A stretch of DNA of 64,000 bases from Candidatus Xiphinematobacter sp. (GTDB lineage Bacteria > Verrucomicrobiota > Verrucomicrobiia > Chthoniobacterales > Xiphinematobacteraceae). The notes beneath the pieces were generated by a model. The model did no database searches and had not been told where the DNA came from. It worked only from the letters and a program-made list of their open reading frames with translations. Shown here piece after piece: positions 38,733-47,499 of the stretch; positions within the stretch are counted from its first letter, which is position 1; the number at the start of each line of letters is the position of its first letter. The stretch covers positions 368,673 through 432,672 of the forward strand of contig CP068473.1 in the NCBI GenBank assembly GCA_016766635.1. The letters are read 5' to 3'. The position numbers and the translations under genes were made by a program.

Positions 38733-39423
38733 CACTCCAGTGTCTTTCTCTCCCGTGTCTTTTCCCTTTCTCTTCCTGCGTTGCTGCCTCCTTGCCTAGA
38801 TGCTTCTTCTCCATTCAGGAATAGCCCAACTCGTCACCTGCGGAACTTTCTGGGACTTTGTTAATAGTTGCGGTGGTGACCTGTCTTATCCTCGGTAATG
38901 CTTAGCGGGCAGTTGCGTCTCGTTGCTTACGTTATGGCTAGGGTGCGGCGTACCAATCCGGACTCCACCTCGTTTCTTACTACATATTGGTAAATATTAG
39001 TAAATTAGGTGGCATGTCCACGATGCCTGCATCGTGGGTACCGCTGATCGTGAACTGGATAACGAATCCAGAGAGTATGAGAGAATGGTTACTGAATCCT
39101 CACCTATAGAGGTGGGTTAGTTGTTGCGAGCTTTCCGGCAAATGAAGGACTCTTGGCCTAAGCTAGCGTTCCCTTCGCCTTCTGTTTTTTAGAGGCTTGC
39201 AGTCAACAGGAAGTACCATCTTTGGGAATAGATAAGGCTTTGGCCCCTATTACTGATGGAGAGCCTCTAGTTTTTGTGAGCTTTATTATACGTACGGGAA
39301 TCCCCTCTGGAATTGATTGATTTCTTTTCCATAAAAGGGCACAAGCGGACTAGTAACACCTACTCCCCTCTGAGACTTACTCCCAACCTGCAAGAGAACC
39401 ACCTACTTCTCTTCTTTCTCTTC
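38733..39423. other. Mostly gene-free gap after tRNA-Gly
   Basis: A perfect hairpin (CACGATG/CATCGTG) lies near 39018-39035 with no T-run. A possible frameshifted short gene is listed at 39142-39320. Nothing else was recognised. Confidence 0.5.
39142..39320 (+). pseudogene. Possible short gene broken at a T6 tract
   Basis: An ATG at 39142 opens MKDSWPKLAFPSPSVF and stops right after a T6 run at 39185-39190. Adding one T would join it to a 43-codon frame, EACSQQEVPSLGIDKALAP and on to the stop at 39320, with a lipobox-like EAC. The N-terminus is not hydrophobic enough for a clear signal peptide. This may be a decayed gene or a slippage site, or chance. Confidence 0.25.
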
Positions 39424-39921
39424 TTACCCCTCTATCTTGTACCGCCCGCTTCCACTTGCTTTGCAATGGGAAGGGAGTAAGTGTATCCATCGCCCCATTT
39501 CTGTCGCTCCTCCTTCCATATAGCCCACCCGCTCCCTCAGCTTTTTTCCATTACAATCAAGGAGCACAAAGGTAGGAAATTCCCTCACGCGGTACTCTTT
39601 TCTGAGCCTTTCATTTTGTTCCAGGAGCCTCCTTGGAAGGGATCCGCTCCGAGGAAAATCCACTCTGACCAAGACCAGATGCTTCTTAGCAAACTGAACA
39701 AATTCAGGCCTGTCAAAAACCTCTTCCTTAAAGCGTATGCACCATCTGCACCAGTCTGAACCTGTGAAGTTTAGCAAAACCTTCTTGCGTTCTACCACCG
39801 CCTGTTCCAGCGCCTTTTTGTAGTCCGTCCGCCATTCTTCGCTAGATTTAGTTGGAGAGGAGGCTGTTATAAAAACAGCCGCTGAGAGGCAGGTGAAAAG
39901 GTATTTAAGGTATTTTTTCAT
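39424..39921 (-). CDS. Exported thioredoxin-fold protein
   Basis: This is a 165-residue protein with a signal peptide (MKKYLKYLFTCLSAAVFITA) and a thioredoxin-like domain. The redox motif is GSDWCRWC (C58/C61), followed by FKEEVFDRPEFV, a pattern of the thioredoxin_7-like group common in Planctomycetota and Verrucomicrobiota. REFPTFVLLD carries the cis-Pro. A role in disulfide chemistry in the periplasm is inferred. A longer upstream frame overlaps tsaD and is rejected. It lies 34 bases after tsaD on the same strand. Confidence 0.85.
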   Translation of the reverse strand: MKKYLKYLFTCLSAAVFITASSPTKSSEEWRTDYKKALEQAVVERKKVLLNFTGSDWCRWCIRFKEEVFDRPEFVQFAKKHLVLVRVDFPRSGSLPRRLLEQNERLRKEYRVREFPTFVLLDCNGKKLRERVGYMEGGATEMGRWIHLLPSHCKASGSGRYKIEG

Positions 39922-39955
39922 ATGTACTTGGGCCCCCAAACGATGGGTTTGCGCA

Positions 39956-40981
39956 CTATCTGCATCTTGGGCATCTGGCCTGCGGGTTCCAGCCAACAAG
40001 GGGTTTCCAATCAAACCGGGAGAGCATTTTTCCCCCCAACTTTCTGGACTGGAGTGTATGGGCCGCAGTAAAGGCAATCATGAGGGCGTTGTCAGTCCGC
40101 AATCCAGGTTTTGCTACACGAAGCGTGATTCCAGCACAAGCGCAGGCGTCCTTCATCTTAGCTCGAAGCCGGTTATTAGAACTCACCCCCCCACTTATAG
40201 TGACAAGTGAACGCCGATAGACGCAAGCGGCACGGAGGACCTTTGCAACCAAGACATCCACTACTGCCTCTTGGAAGGAGGCACAGAGATCCGGAAGACT
40301 TACTTGGCTACTCCTCCTTTCCAAGAGAGCTCGGACGGCCGTCTTGAGGCCACTAAAACTGAAATCCCAATCTTCGGAGTGTAACATACCTCGGGGAAAC
40401 TCATAAGCGGAAGCCTCTCCTTGCCCAGCAAGTGCGTCAATCTTGGCACCTCCTGGGTAGGAGAGACCCAAGAGCTTTGCCACCTTGTCAAAGGCTTCGC
40501 CTGCCGCATCATCGCGGGTCCCTCCCAGGAGTCTATAGTGCCCAAACCCCTGGACGTCAAATAATAAGGTATGTCCACCACTAACGACTAGGGCGATGTG
40601 AGGTGCAATACGTTTTTCCCCAAAAAATGGGGAAAGAAGATGCCCCTCGATGTGGTTGATTGGAATAAACGGCCGTCCGGTGCCAAGAGCTAATCCGCGA
40701 GCGAGAGAAGTACCGACGATCAACGCTGATGGCAGTCCAGGGCTGGCCGTCGCTGCATATAGATCCACGTCCTTCAAGGGTACTGTCGACTCGCGGAACG
40801 CTTTTTCTACCAAGACTGGCAGGACATCCAAATGACTACGGGAAGCAATCTCGGGTACCACCCCTCCATACCGAGCATGAATGTCCGCTTGAGAAGCTAT
40901 GTTACTAAAGAGCACCCTATCGAAACCCTGGAGAAGGGCGACTGCTGTTTCATCACAAGAGGTCTCTATGGCTAGAACCAT
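39956..40981 (-). CDS. tsaD: tRNA N6-threonylcarbamoyltransferase TsaD
   Basis: TsaD transfers the threonylcarbamoyl group to A37 of tRNA. I start at MVLAIETSCDETAVALL (341 residues), the family N-terminus. A longer frame adds 23 unlike residues. Metal ligands His110 and His114 are in NHIEGH. ALVVSGGHTLL, the DDAAGEAFDKVAKLLGL segment and SGGVSSNNRLR are intact. Its partners tsaB and tsaE are 10 kb away. Confidence 0.97.
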   Translation of the reverse strand: MVLAIETSCDETAVALLQGFDRVLFSNIASQADIHARYGGVVPEIASRSHLDVLPVLVEKAFRESTVPLKDVDLYAATASPGLPSALIVGTSLARGLALGTGRPFIPINHIEGHLLSPFFGEKRIAPHIALVVSGGHTLLFDVQGFGHYRLLGGTRDDAAGEAFDKVAKLLGLSYPGGAKIDALAGQGEASAYEFPRGMLHSEDWDFSFSGLKTAVRALLERRSSQVSLPDLCASFQEAVVDVLVAKVLRAACVYRRSLVTISGGVSSNNRLRAKMKDACACAGITLRVAKPGLRTDNALMIAFTAAHTLQSRKLGGKMLSRFDWKPLVGWNPQARCPRCR

Positions 40982-41465
40982 TCTGGGAATGCATCCAACA
41001 GGGGCAGCAAAAGGATTCTGGGGTTCTGGGTTTGTACCTTCAAAGAGCACTGTGGTACCGTAATGTGTGGCCCAGATTATTACTAGGACGAGTTAAGTAG
41101 AATTCTTCCACAAAGTTTTACTCGCGCGAAGCCGACCTTGGGCACGTCTACTTAGGCCAGCTACTAGGCTACTACTAGTCCAGCCTATCCTTCTATAATG
41201 CGGTAATGGTCCTTGGAAGCTTCATCCCCACGTTGCAGCTACTGCAAATTCCTAGTAAGGATGGGCCATATAACTTTCTGGAACAGCGGGACACCCTGCC
41301 GGTTAGAGCAAGTCTAGACTCTAGCTTCTCTCTGAGCGTCTGCGCACACATGCCCTAAGGTAGAGAAAGACCCCCCACCCTCGGCAACGCCACAATCGCG
41401 CATGTGGAAGGAACACCCCCCTGCAAGGGGTACACTAGCAAGAAACAAGAAAGAAAAAATCACAC
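40982..41465. other. Gap between tsaD and birA
   Basis: This gap is largely gene-free. On the minus strand the part next to birA carries the lipoprotein-like frame given separately (41314-41511). Confidence 0.5.
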
Positions 41466-41511
41466 TCAACCAATTTTCCTGCTGGAGGAAGCAGTCCTCC
41501 ACCGCGGCCAA
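41314..41511 (-). pseudogene. Lipoprotein-like reading frame overlapping the birA 3' end
   Basis: A 65-codon frame has a hydrophobic run and lipobox-like end (SVIFSFLFLASVPLAGGC, then SFHMRDCG). The placement of CSFHMR after the cysteine is reminiscent of LptE-type lipoproteins (usual GCGYH), but it stops 30 residues later. It may be the truncated start of an outer-membrane lipoprotein gene. It overlaps birA by 46 bases. Confidence 0.3.
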
Positions 41512-42149
41512 GCCTCATACAGAGACTGGACTGCAGGTAGCTGCTCCGCCAGGCGGGTGTAAAAATAGTCCAACTCAGTAAGTACTACTAGGGCGATCTG
41601 AGTGCGGTCATAAAGCGCGCCGGTTTCTTCCCGTAAAGAAGTCGCAATACCTCGAAGTGCTGCAGGAAAATCGTTGCGGAGTTGGTTGACGTTAATCCCG
41701 ATACCCACCACGGCAAAAAAACGATCTCCCGTACGCGCTTCAATCAAGAGCCCACAGACTTTCCCCCTGGAGAGATACAGGTCGTTTGGTAGTTTTAAGG
41801 TAACCTCCAACCCCAGAAAGCGCCTAATAGAAGAAGCGACAGCAACTGTAGCAAACGGGGTCAAACAGGCAGCTTGTGCTGGAGGGAACGAGGGACGCAA
41901 CAAGAGAGAACACCAAATGCCGCAACGTGGCGCAGAATGCCATCTTCTTCCAAAGCGTCCGCGACCAGAAATCTGAGACTCCGCTATGATAACGCATCCA
42001 TCTGGCTCACCGCTCTCTCCCCATCTCAAAGCCACTTCATTCGTGGAAGAAACCTGGTCAAACACATAAATTTTGTGGCCAATAGCGCGCCCGGAACAGC
42101 TTCTCCTGAGAAATCCGGCGTCAAGTGGCATTGGGCGGCAGTCGCTCAC
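41466..42149 (-). CDS. birA: Biotin-[acetyl-CoA-carboxylase] ligase
   Basis: BirA makes biotinyl-AMP and attaches biotin to the carboxyl-carrier protein. The biotin-binding motif SGRGRFGRRWHS, LKLPNDLY with KVCGLLIEA, and VVGIGINVNQ are present. It is a short, class I enzyme of 227 residues without the DNA-binding domain. The C-terminus ends YEAWPRWRTASSSRKIG and lacks the usual SH3-like domain, so it may be truncated. The start may be GTG at 42149 or ATG at 42131. It follows rnd by 32 bases. Confidence 0.9.
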   Translation of the reverse strand: MSDCRPMPLDAGFLRRSCSGRAIGHKIYVFDQVSSTNEVALRWGESGEPDGCVIIAESQISGRGRFGRRWHSAPRCGIWCSLLLRPSFPPAQAACLTPFATVAVASSIRRFLGLEVTLKLPNDLYLSRGKVCGLLIEARTGDRFFAVVGIGINVNQLRNDFPAALRGIATSLREETGALYDRTQIALVVLTELDYFYTRLAEQLPAVQSLYEAWPRWRTASSSRKIG

Positions 42150-42181
42150 GTGAAGCTGTTAACAAAGGAAAAGACGGCCCC

Positions 42182-43420
42182 CTATCCAAGCTGGAGCAGA
42201 CACTTCTGCCAATCCATAAGACCAGAAAGATTCTTCTGGAAAGCGATCGATTCTAAGATATTTCTCGGCGCGATTATCGCTGGATCCAACTTTTCCTCCC
42301 TAGCAACTTCATCGCGCAGCCTTTTTAGCCGGCCAAATTCCTCCACCGCCTGCTTACTAGGAAAGTATCGGGCTGGCTTGTCCTGTAGGGGCCAGCAATC
42401 TTCTGGAATCTGGAGAGCTCTAGCAAGGGTCTGCCTAAAGCGCTTGCGACGGGAAGGGGAAAATCGAGGAGAAGAAAGAACGCCTCTTGTTGCCGCCTCT
42501 GCGGCCTTCAGCATATCTTCGTTGCTCATAACGTAAAATGGGGGACGGTTCCATTCACGAGCTTCTGCCTCTCTCCAATTCCAAAGTTCCCGTAGCACCG
42601 CCTGGGCGTAGGGCTGTAGAGTCGCTGAACCTGCAATACGCCACGCCCTGCTCAGATCTTTCTCTTTGTGGGTTTTAGTCGAGCGGAATAGACGTTCCAA
42701 AGACTGGCGTAGCCACTCCTGGCGTCCTAGGCGGACAATTTCTGCTTCCAAAATCCCCGCCAGGGGTAAAAGGAATTTTGTATCGTTCGCCGCGTACTCT
42801 ACCATCTGTCTTGGCAATGGGCGTAACGCCCAATTTGCCTTCTGGGAAGCTTTAGAGAGCTTTACACCAAAGAAACGTTCTACCAGAGCTGCAAGCCCCA
42901 ACTGGTTGTAACCCAGGAGGCGTGCGGCAACCATGGTATCAAAAATCTCGTGCGGCCTAAACTCTCCATAGCGCGCTAGTAACCTCAAGTCGTAGTCTGC
43001 CCCGTGAAAGACAACCCTCTTGTCAAGAAGACCTTTGAAAAGCAACTGCAGCTCCACCCCAGACAGAGGATCTATCAACACTGTTGCTGAGTCTGTACTG
43101 ACCTGGATCAGACACAACTTTTCAAAATAACAATGCAAACTATCAGCTTCTGTATCCAGGGCGACCTCCAGCAGAGGGGAAATACCAGAAAGAAACTCTA
43201 CCAGTTTAACACTGGACTCAATTAGGACCTCCTGGTAGCTCCCCATGCAGGGAGGAACTTGTGGGAGGATGGTGCGAGCATCAGCGACGGAATCGGCAGC
43301 AGAAGAGGGTACTACCCCCTCCTTTATACTTCCAATCTGTGATTGAGCCTCCTGTTTCACTACAAAGAGAGTATGGATGGTTGTGAGAAAAAGCTTGAAC
43401 CCTAGTGGACTATGGAGCAA
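42182..43420 (-). CDS. rnd: Ribonuclease D
   Basis: This is a 3'-5' exoribonuclease for tRNA 3'-end trimming. DEDD motifs are LDTEAD, FHGADYDLRLL, FDTMVAARLLGY and YAANDTKFLLPL (about residues 90-230). A C-terminal HRDC domain, with RELWNWREAEAREWNRPP and SNEDMLKAA, follows. The start is a TTG with a strong GGAGGGGGAG Shine-Dalgarno, giving 412 residues. The first ~55 residues are low-complexity. A Met at 43246 is an alternative without a ribosome-binding site. Confidence 0.93.
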   Translation of the reverse strand: MLHSPLGFKLFLTTIHTLFVVKQEAQSQIGSIKEGVVPSSAADSVADARTILPQVPPCMGSYQEVLIESSVKLVEFLSGISPLLEVALDTEADSLHCYFEKLCLIQVSTDSATVLIDPLSGVELQLLFKGLLDKRVVFHGADYDLRLLARYGEFRPHEIFDTMVAARLLGYNQLGLAALVERFFGVKLSKASQKANWALRPLPRQMVEYAANDTKFLLPLAGILEAEIVRLGRQEWLRQSLERLFRSTKTHKEKDLSRAWRIAGSATLQPYAQAVLRELWNWREAEAREWNRPPFYVMSNEDMLKAAEAATRGVLSSPRFSPSRRKRFRQTLARALQIPEDCWPLQDKPARYFPSKQAVEEFGRLKRLRDEVAREEKLDPAIIAPRNILESIAFQKNLSGLMDWQKCLLQLG

Positions 43421-43915
43421 GACAATCTCCCCCTCCTACAAGGGACGAGCTGACTATAGAATCTCTATTCGTCCAGGTCAATTTCCTGATTAAATGCGGC
43501 CTTCTTAAGATTTTTCCGGAAGGAAGCACTGCATATGCCCCGCGGAGTAGAACGGATCAAGAGGTTATGTAGGTTTTTTAGTGGCTTTGTCTCTGAGTTC
43601 CAGAAAAAAACTTAAAAAATCTCTCGATGTAGTGGCAGTCATAACCCTATAGGAGAATGCTAGCTGGAACGAATGAAGCAAGGTGCTTCCAGAGCACTGC
43701 TACCATCCGAAGGCAAAAACGGCAATGACTCTCCTCATAGCCTTTCTTTTTTTCTTTTTATTGGGGGAGTGCTTGGAAAAGCTTTTTTGCAACTCCCGCA
43801 AGGCAAGTAAAATGGTGTACGCTTCAGGAGGAGGGGAAGCTGAAAGCCCTTTCCGAAAGACCGCTGGGGACCCACTTGGTACTTCCCCGGTTGTTCCATC
43901 AAATTGAATCCATCG
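43421..43915. other. Divergent gap between rnd and the zinc-ribbon gene
   Basis: One possible small membrane protein frame (43725-43907) is listed separately. No RNA gene or regulatory site was recognised with confidence. Confidence 0.5.
43725..43907 (+). CDS. Possible small membrane protein
   Basis: A 60-codon frame begins MTLLIAFLFFFLLGECLEK, one strong transmembrane segment, followed by a charged tail ending 8 bases before the ATG of the zinc-ribbon gene. No family was recognised and no Shine-Dalgarno is seen. Poly-T tracts alone could create such a hydrophobic frame, so this is weak. Confidence 0.25.
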   Translation: MTLLIAFLFFFLLGECLEKLFCNSRKASKMVYASGGGEAESPFRKTAGDPLGTSPVVPSN

Positions 43916-44617
43916 ATGATCCCAGAAATTAGAAAATTACTCATCCTGCAGCACTCCGACCAAAAACTCCGCACACTCCGTCTGGAATTGGCATCCATCC
44001 CTGCACAAAGGCTTGCCAGCGAGGCAGCCTTTGCAGGAGTATGTACACAATTAAACCGTATCCAAATCCGTTTGCGGACAGTTGACTTGGAAATGAACCA
44101 TTTGGAGCTTGATGTACAGGCTAAAAAAGCCGATGTCACCCGTTATAAGCGGCACCAGCTTCAAGCACGCAAAAATGAGGAGTACACAGCGCTAAGCCAC
44201 GAAATCGCGATAGCCGAAGCGGCGATTCTCAAAATTGAGGAATGCCAGCTTGGGCTTATGGAAGAAGCCGAGAAGAGTCAATTTCTTTTGAGAGCAACTC
44301 AAAAAAACCACACCGATGCACACAAAAAACTAGAGACCCAACTGTCTAAATTAGACATCCGCATGGCTACGCTCGAAGTTAGCATTCGCGAGTTGGAGGG
44401 CACGCACGTTAGATTGAGTGCGGACATCGATATCGACCTGCTTGAGCAATACTCCAGATTGTTTAAAAGTAAAAATGGCCAGGCCGTGGTGCCCATGGAG
44501 CATGACGTCTGCTCGGGCTGTCATATGAGAGCCACGCCACAGTTGATCGTTCTTGTGAAGTCCGAACAATCCATCGTGTACTGCCTACAGTGTGGATGCA
44601 TCCTTTACTTACCTTAG
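43916..44617 (+). CDS. Coiled-coil C4 zinc-ribbon protein (CdsZ/DUF164 family)
   Basis: This is a 233-residue protein. Long alpha-helical coiled coil fills residues 1-180, and a C-terminal zinc ribbon has CSGC and CLQC pairs. Chlamydial CdsZ (CT398) belongs to this family and was linked to type III secretion and RpoN binding. In other bacteria the role is unclear. I see no secretion genes here. The start is ATG at 43916; a TTG 12 bases upstream is in frame. Confidence 0.85.
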   Translation: MIPEIRKLLILQHSDQKLRTLRLELASIPAQRLASEAAFAGVCTQLNRIQIRLRTVDLEMNHLELDVQAKKADVTRYKRHQLQARKNEEYTALSHEIAIAEAAILKIEECQLGLMEEAEKSQFLLRATQKNHTDAHKKLETQLSKLDIRMATLEVSIRELEGTHVRLSADIDIDLLEQYSRLFKSKNGQAVVPMEHDVCSGCHMRATPQLIVLVKSEQSIVYCLQCGCILYLP

Positions 44618-44640
44618 TTGTGTAAAGCCACCCTACTACA

Positions 44641-45111
44641 TCATCGCAATCGGCTAATAAGGGTTGTCGTTGAATAGCCAAAAACCCGCGGTGTAAACCG
44701 AATTTCAGCACCCACCTCAATAAGAGCGGTGGTTTCTTCTTGGTCCAATGCGTCTAGGGTATAGTCCCCTCCCTTTACGTATAAAACTGGGCATACTTCT
44801 CGAATAATTTGAGTCGCTCGTAGGGAATCGAAGATCGTAACACAGTCCACACACCTTATAGCTGCTATGATTTCCGCCCGGTCTTCTTGGGTGTTTACCG
44901 GACGTTCTATTCCCTTTAAGGCTCTGGCAGAGGCATCTGAGTTTACTGCTACCAGCAAAAAATCGCCCAGGCTCCTGGCCTGCTGCAAATAACGCACATG
45001 GCCGATGTGTAAGAGATCAAAGCAACCATTTGTTAGAACAAGGCGCATCCCCTGACGATGCACACTCCCGGCAAAAGCTGCCAGGTTTTCCAGGGGCAGT
45101 ATCGTGGCCAT
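44641..45111 (-). CDS. rfaE2: D-glycero-beta-D-manno-heptose 1-phosphate adenylyltransferase
   Basis: This is a nucleotidyltransferase that makes ADP-heptose for the lipopolysaccharide core. It has 156 residues. The HIGH motif in NGCFDLLHIGHVRYLQ is near residues 28-43, and YVKGGDYTLD is intact. The kinase half (RfaE1) is absent, so the two activities are separate genes. It suggests that LPS core synthesis is kept. Confidence 0.92.
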   Translation of the reverse strand: MATILPLENLAAFAGSVHRQGMRLVLTNGCFDLLHIGHVRYLQQARSLGDFLLVAVNSDASARALKGIERPVNTQEDRAEIIAAIRCVDCVTIFDSLRATQIIREVCPVLYVKGGDYTLDALDQEETTALIEVGAEIRFTPRVFGYSTTTLISRLR

Positions 45112-45298
45112 CGTAAAATCTGCTGAAAGGTTACCCCGAAGAGCAGAGCAGGATCATTTGTAGCAGATCAGTATAGTGTGAGCAAGAGTAGGAACTCCGT
45201 CTGTAACTTACTGTTTTACTTGGCCGTCCAAGACCGCCAATGTCCTCTGGAAGCCGTATTCTCCTAACACTTACACTGTTACTGAACATCTTCTTAGA

Positions 45299-45925
45299 AT
45301 GGACTGCTACTTGGAATACTTCTGTGGTCACTATGGATTCTGGATCTATGCTTTCCTCTTCTCCATTATTTTTTCGAGACTGGGTCAATAATTACTCCCC
45401 TTTTTACCCGGGAATACACTGCTTTTTACCGTTGGGGCCCTTGCCGCCCGTAGCTATTTTAGCGTCAGGCTCTGCATCGCTCTACTCGTTATAGCAGCTT
45501 TTGCCGGAGGCGCGGTAAACTACAGTGTTGGCAAGCAATTTGGAATGTCACGCTTCTGGAAGGATTCCCACTCTCCAATGGGGAAATACCTGGGGAGTGC
45601 GGTAAAACGTTCTTTACAAAGCATGGCGGGAAGGCTGTAGTTATCCCGCGGTTCCTACCTATCTTTCGTACTATGGTTCCCTTTGCAACGCTGCAGGGGC
45701 CATCGCATGGGTCGCCCTACGGTACTTGCTGGATGGGTCTTTGGCAACATTCCCCTTGTTGGAGAGAACTTTGAAGTTGTAGTCATCGGTATTTTTGCCC
45801 TTCCTATTTTCTCTCTTGCTGGGAAGGCCCTATTGAGCTGGCAACGGGCCGTGCTGTTCTTCCGAAAGTCTTTACCAGAAGTTCAGACAGCCGGGTCGAC
45901 AGCGACTCGGGATTCCGAAAAGTAA
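45299..45925 (+). pseudogene. dedA: DedA family membrane protein pseudogene, multiple frameshifts
   Basis: DedA proteins are inner-membrane proteins of the undecaprenyl-phosphate/lipid flippase group. Four pieces in different frames together give a DedA sequence: YLEYFCGHYGFWIYAFLFSI; FFETGSIITP; FLPGNTLLFTVGALAARSYF, ending with AFAGGAVNYSVGKQFG; FFTKHGGKAVVIPRFLPIFR, with MVPFATLQGP; and VFGNIPLVGENFEVVVIGI, ending at the stop at 45925. At least three frameshifts separate them. The order and spacing match an intact DedA of about 210 residues, so this is recent decay. Confidence 0.85.
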
Positions 45926-46193
45926 CCTTCTTCTCTTCCTCCTAATCTTCTACTATGCAGAGATCTACAAACATGCGGAGAAGCCCTATGGGAGACACTT
46001 CCCTAGTTGCTATGAAGTCAACCCAGTCGGAGGGCGCCCGCCCAATTGTGTACACAATATACGGACAGAGGGGGAATCCAGGCAAAACAAGGCTTCCCGT
46101 TTTCATAACCCATTGCTCAAAATCGAACAAGCTATCGCAGCTGCAAGAAACGCGGGGAGACAAGGCATTGGACTCCTAACTAAAGACTGCTAG
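45912..46193 (+). other. Protein-like frame without a start codon
   Basis: A 94-codon open frame follows dedA, overlapping its last 14 bases. It begins with ATT and has no ATG, GTG or TTG start upstream in frame. A hydrophobic start (NLLLFLLIFYY) is followed by KIEQAIAAARNAGRQGIGLL near the end. No family was recognised. It may be the remnant of a gene that followed dedA. Confidence 0.3.
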
Positions 46194-46213
46194 AACCACA
46201 ACGGCTAACTGAA

Positions 46214-46238
46214 GCTCCCTAAGGAGCCGGAGTTTTTT
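46214..46238 (+). terminator. Terminator-like hairpin after the dedA remnant
   Basis: GCTCC pairs with GGAGC around CTAA, and TTTTTT follows five bases later. It points along the plus strand, the direction of the dedA remnant. Confidence 0.4.
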
Positions 46239-46324
46239 CGTACCCCCCGAGAAAACCAGCGGAGAACCCAGATAGCTCCGTTCTGACCCAATCCCAAAAG
46301 GCAACTCTCTCTTCTAGCAATACG

Positions 46325-46669
46325 CTACAAACCACTGGCAAGGATGATAGCTTCTAGCTTAGAGAGCAGAACTGCCTGACTAACGTAGCCCACACTTCTG
46401 TCTTTGACCTCACCCTTTAGGAAAAAAAGGACCTGAGGAACAGCCTGTACATGAAAACGCCTGGCCGTGCTTGGATTTTCATCAATATTCACTTTCCCAG
46501 CAACCGCCCTTCCCTGTACTTGCAAGGCGATCTGACTAATTACTGGTTCGAGCATTCGGCATGGACCGCACCATGGTGCCCAAAAATCCACCAAAACCGG
46601 TAGAGTTGCCTGAATAACTAGACTCTCAAAGTTTGATTCTGTAATTGTGATGACCGAATTATTTTGCAT
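46325..46669 (-). CDS. trxA: Thioredoxin
   Basis: This is a general cytosolic disulfide reductant. It has 114 residues, with WCGPC at residues 33-37 and the cis-Pro in VQAVPQVLFF. GGAGAAG lies before the ATG. rsmE follows the same direction upstream but is separated by 74 bases. Confidence 0.97.
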   Translation of the reverse strand: MQNNSVITITESNFESLVIQATLPVLVDFWAPWCGPCRMLEPVISQIALQVQGRAVAGKVNIDENPSTARRFHVQAVPQVLFFLKGEVKDRSVGYVSQAVLLSKLEAIILASGL

Positions 46670-46743
46670 GAAACTTCTCCATTAATAAATAAATGACTCA
46701 ATCTGCCTAATCCATGTGGGGAAGTCTTAAGTCTTGCTACCAC

Positions 46744-47499
46744 TTAGGATGAATATGGGTTCAGCTCGTACGAGAGAACGCTTAGGCAGTATACTGCAGC
46801 AGTTTCGCTTCTCAATACGCTAGGGCCTAGCGTAACAGGCCGACACCCTCTGCTCCTGGCCAGAGCCACCTCCTCTGGGGTAAAATCCCCTTCTGGACCC
46901 ACGAAAATCGCAACACGCTCCGGCGGTTGTCTCCGTTTCTGGAGGCAGTCAGTAAGAACATCTTTGAGTCTGCAAGCACCCTCTTGGAGGGAGGCAATCA
47001 AAAGGAAGTCCTCCGTGCCTACGGACTGGAGGAATTCCTCGAGAGAACTTGGCCGCAAAATATGTGGGAGCCAATTCTGGCCACACTGCTCACATGCTCT
47101 GATAGCGATCTTTTCCCACCTAGACTGTTTTCTTTGCCCTTCCACAGCGTCCATCTGAACAACAGTCCTTTCGGAAATCAAGGGAGCAATACGGGCGACC
47201 CCCAATTCTACAGCTTTTTGAACAAGCCGACCCATATTCTTCGCTTTTGGGATTGCCTGCGCAAGGGTAATCCCTATGGAAGGACGGGGCGTGAAACTAC
47301 GGCTCATGGGGCTCAGTAACATCCTCTCTTTCTTGATGCAAGCAATAGTCGCTTTTGCCTCACTTCCATGGCCGTCAAATATAATAACCTGCTCCCCTAC
47401 AGGAAGTCTCAGCGTACTGAGACAGTGGTGTGCCTCCGCCCCAGTAAGAAATGGGGAAGAATGCCGAAAAATTTCTGGAGGTAGGAAAAAACGATGCAT
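46744..47499 (-). CDS. rsmE: 16S rRNA m3U1498 methyltransferase
   Basis: This SPOUT-fold enzyme methylates U1498 of 16S rRNA. It has 251 residues. IFVGPEGDFTPEEVALARSR and LGPSVLRSETAAVYCLSVLS form the knotted SAM site. The N-terminal PUA-like part is HRFFLPPEIF and GAEAHHCLSTLRL. Confidence 0.95.
   Translation of the reverse strand: MHRFFLPPEIFRHSSPFLTGAEAHHCLSTLRLPVGEQVIIFDGHGSEAKATIACIKKERMLLSPMSRSFTPRPSIGITLAQAIPKAKNMGRLVQKAVELGVARIAPLISERTVVQMDAVEGQRKQSRWEKIAIRACEQCGQNWLPHILRPSSLEEFLQSVGTEDFLLIASLQEGACRLKDVLTDCLQKRRQPPERVAIFVGPEGDFTPEEVALARSRGCRPVTLGPSVLRSETAAVYCLSVLSYELNPYSS

Noticed and set aside
38605-38814. Minus-strand frame with ERVKGIEPSLEAWEATVLPL
   Set aside because: This is the well-known false protein made by translating a tRNA-Gly gene backwards.
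43511-43530. TTCCGGAAGGAAGCA, close to the conserved SRP RNA loop
   Set aside because: The flanks do not form helix 8, and the AGGT part before the loop and the GCC after it are missing.
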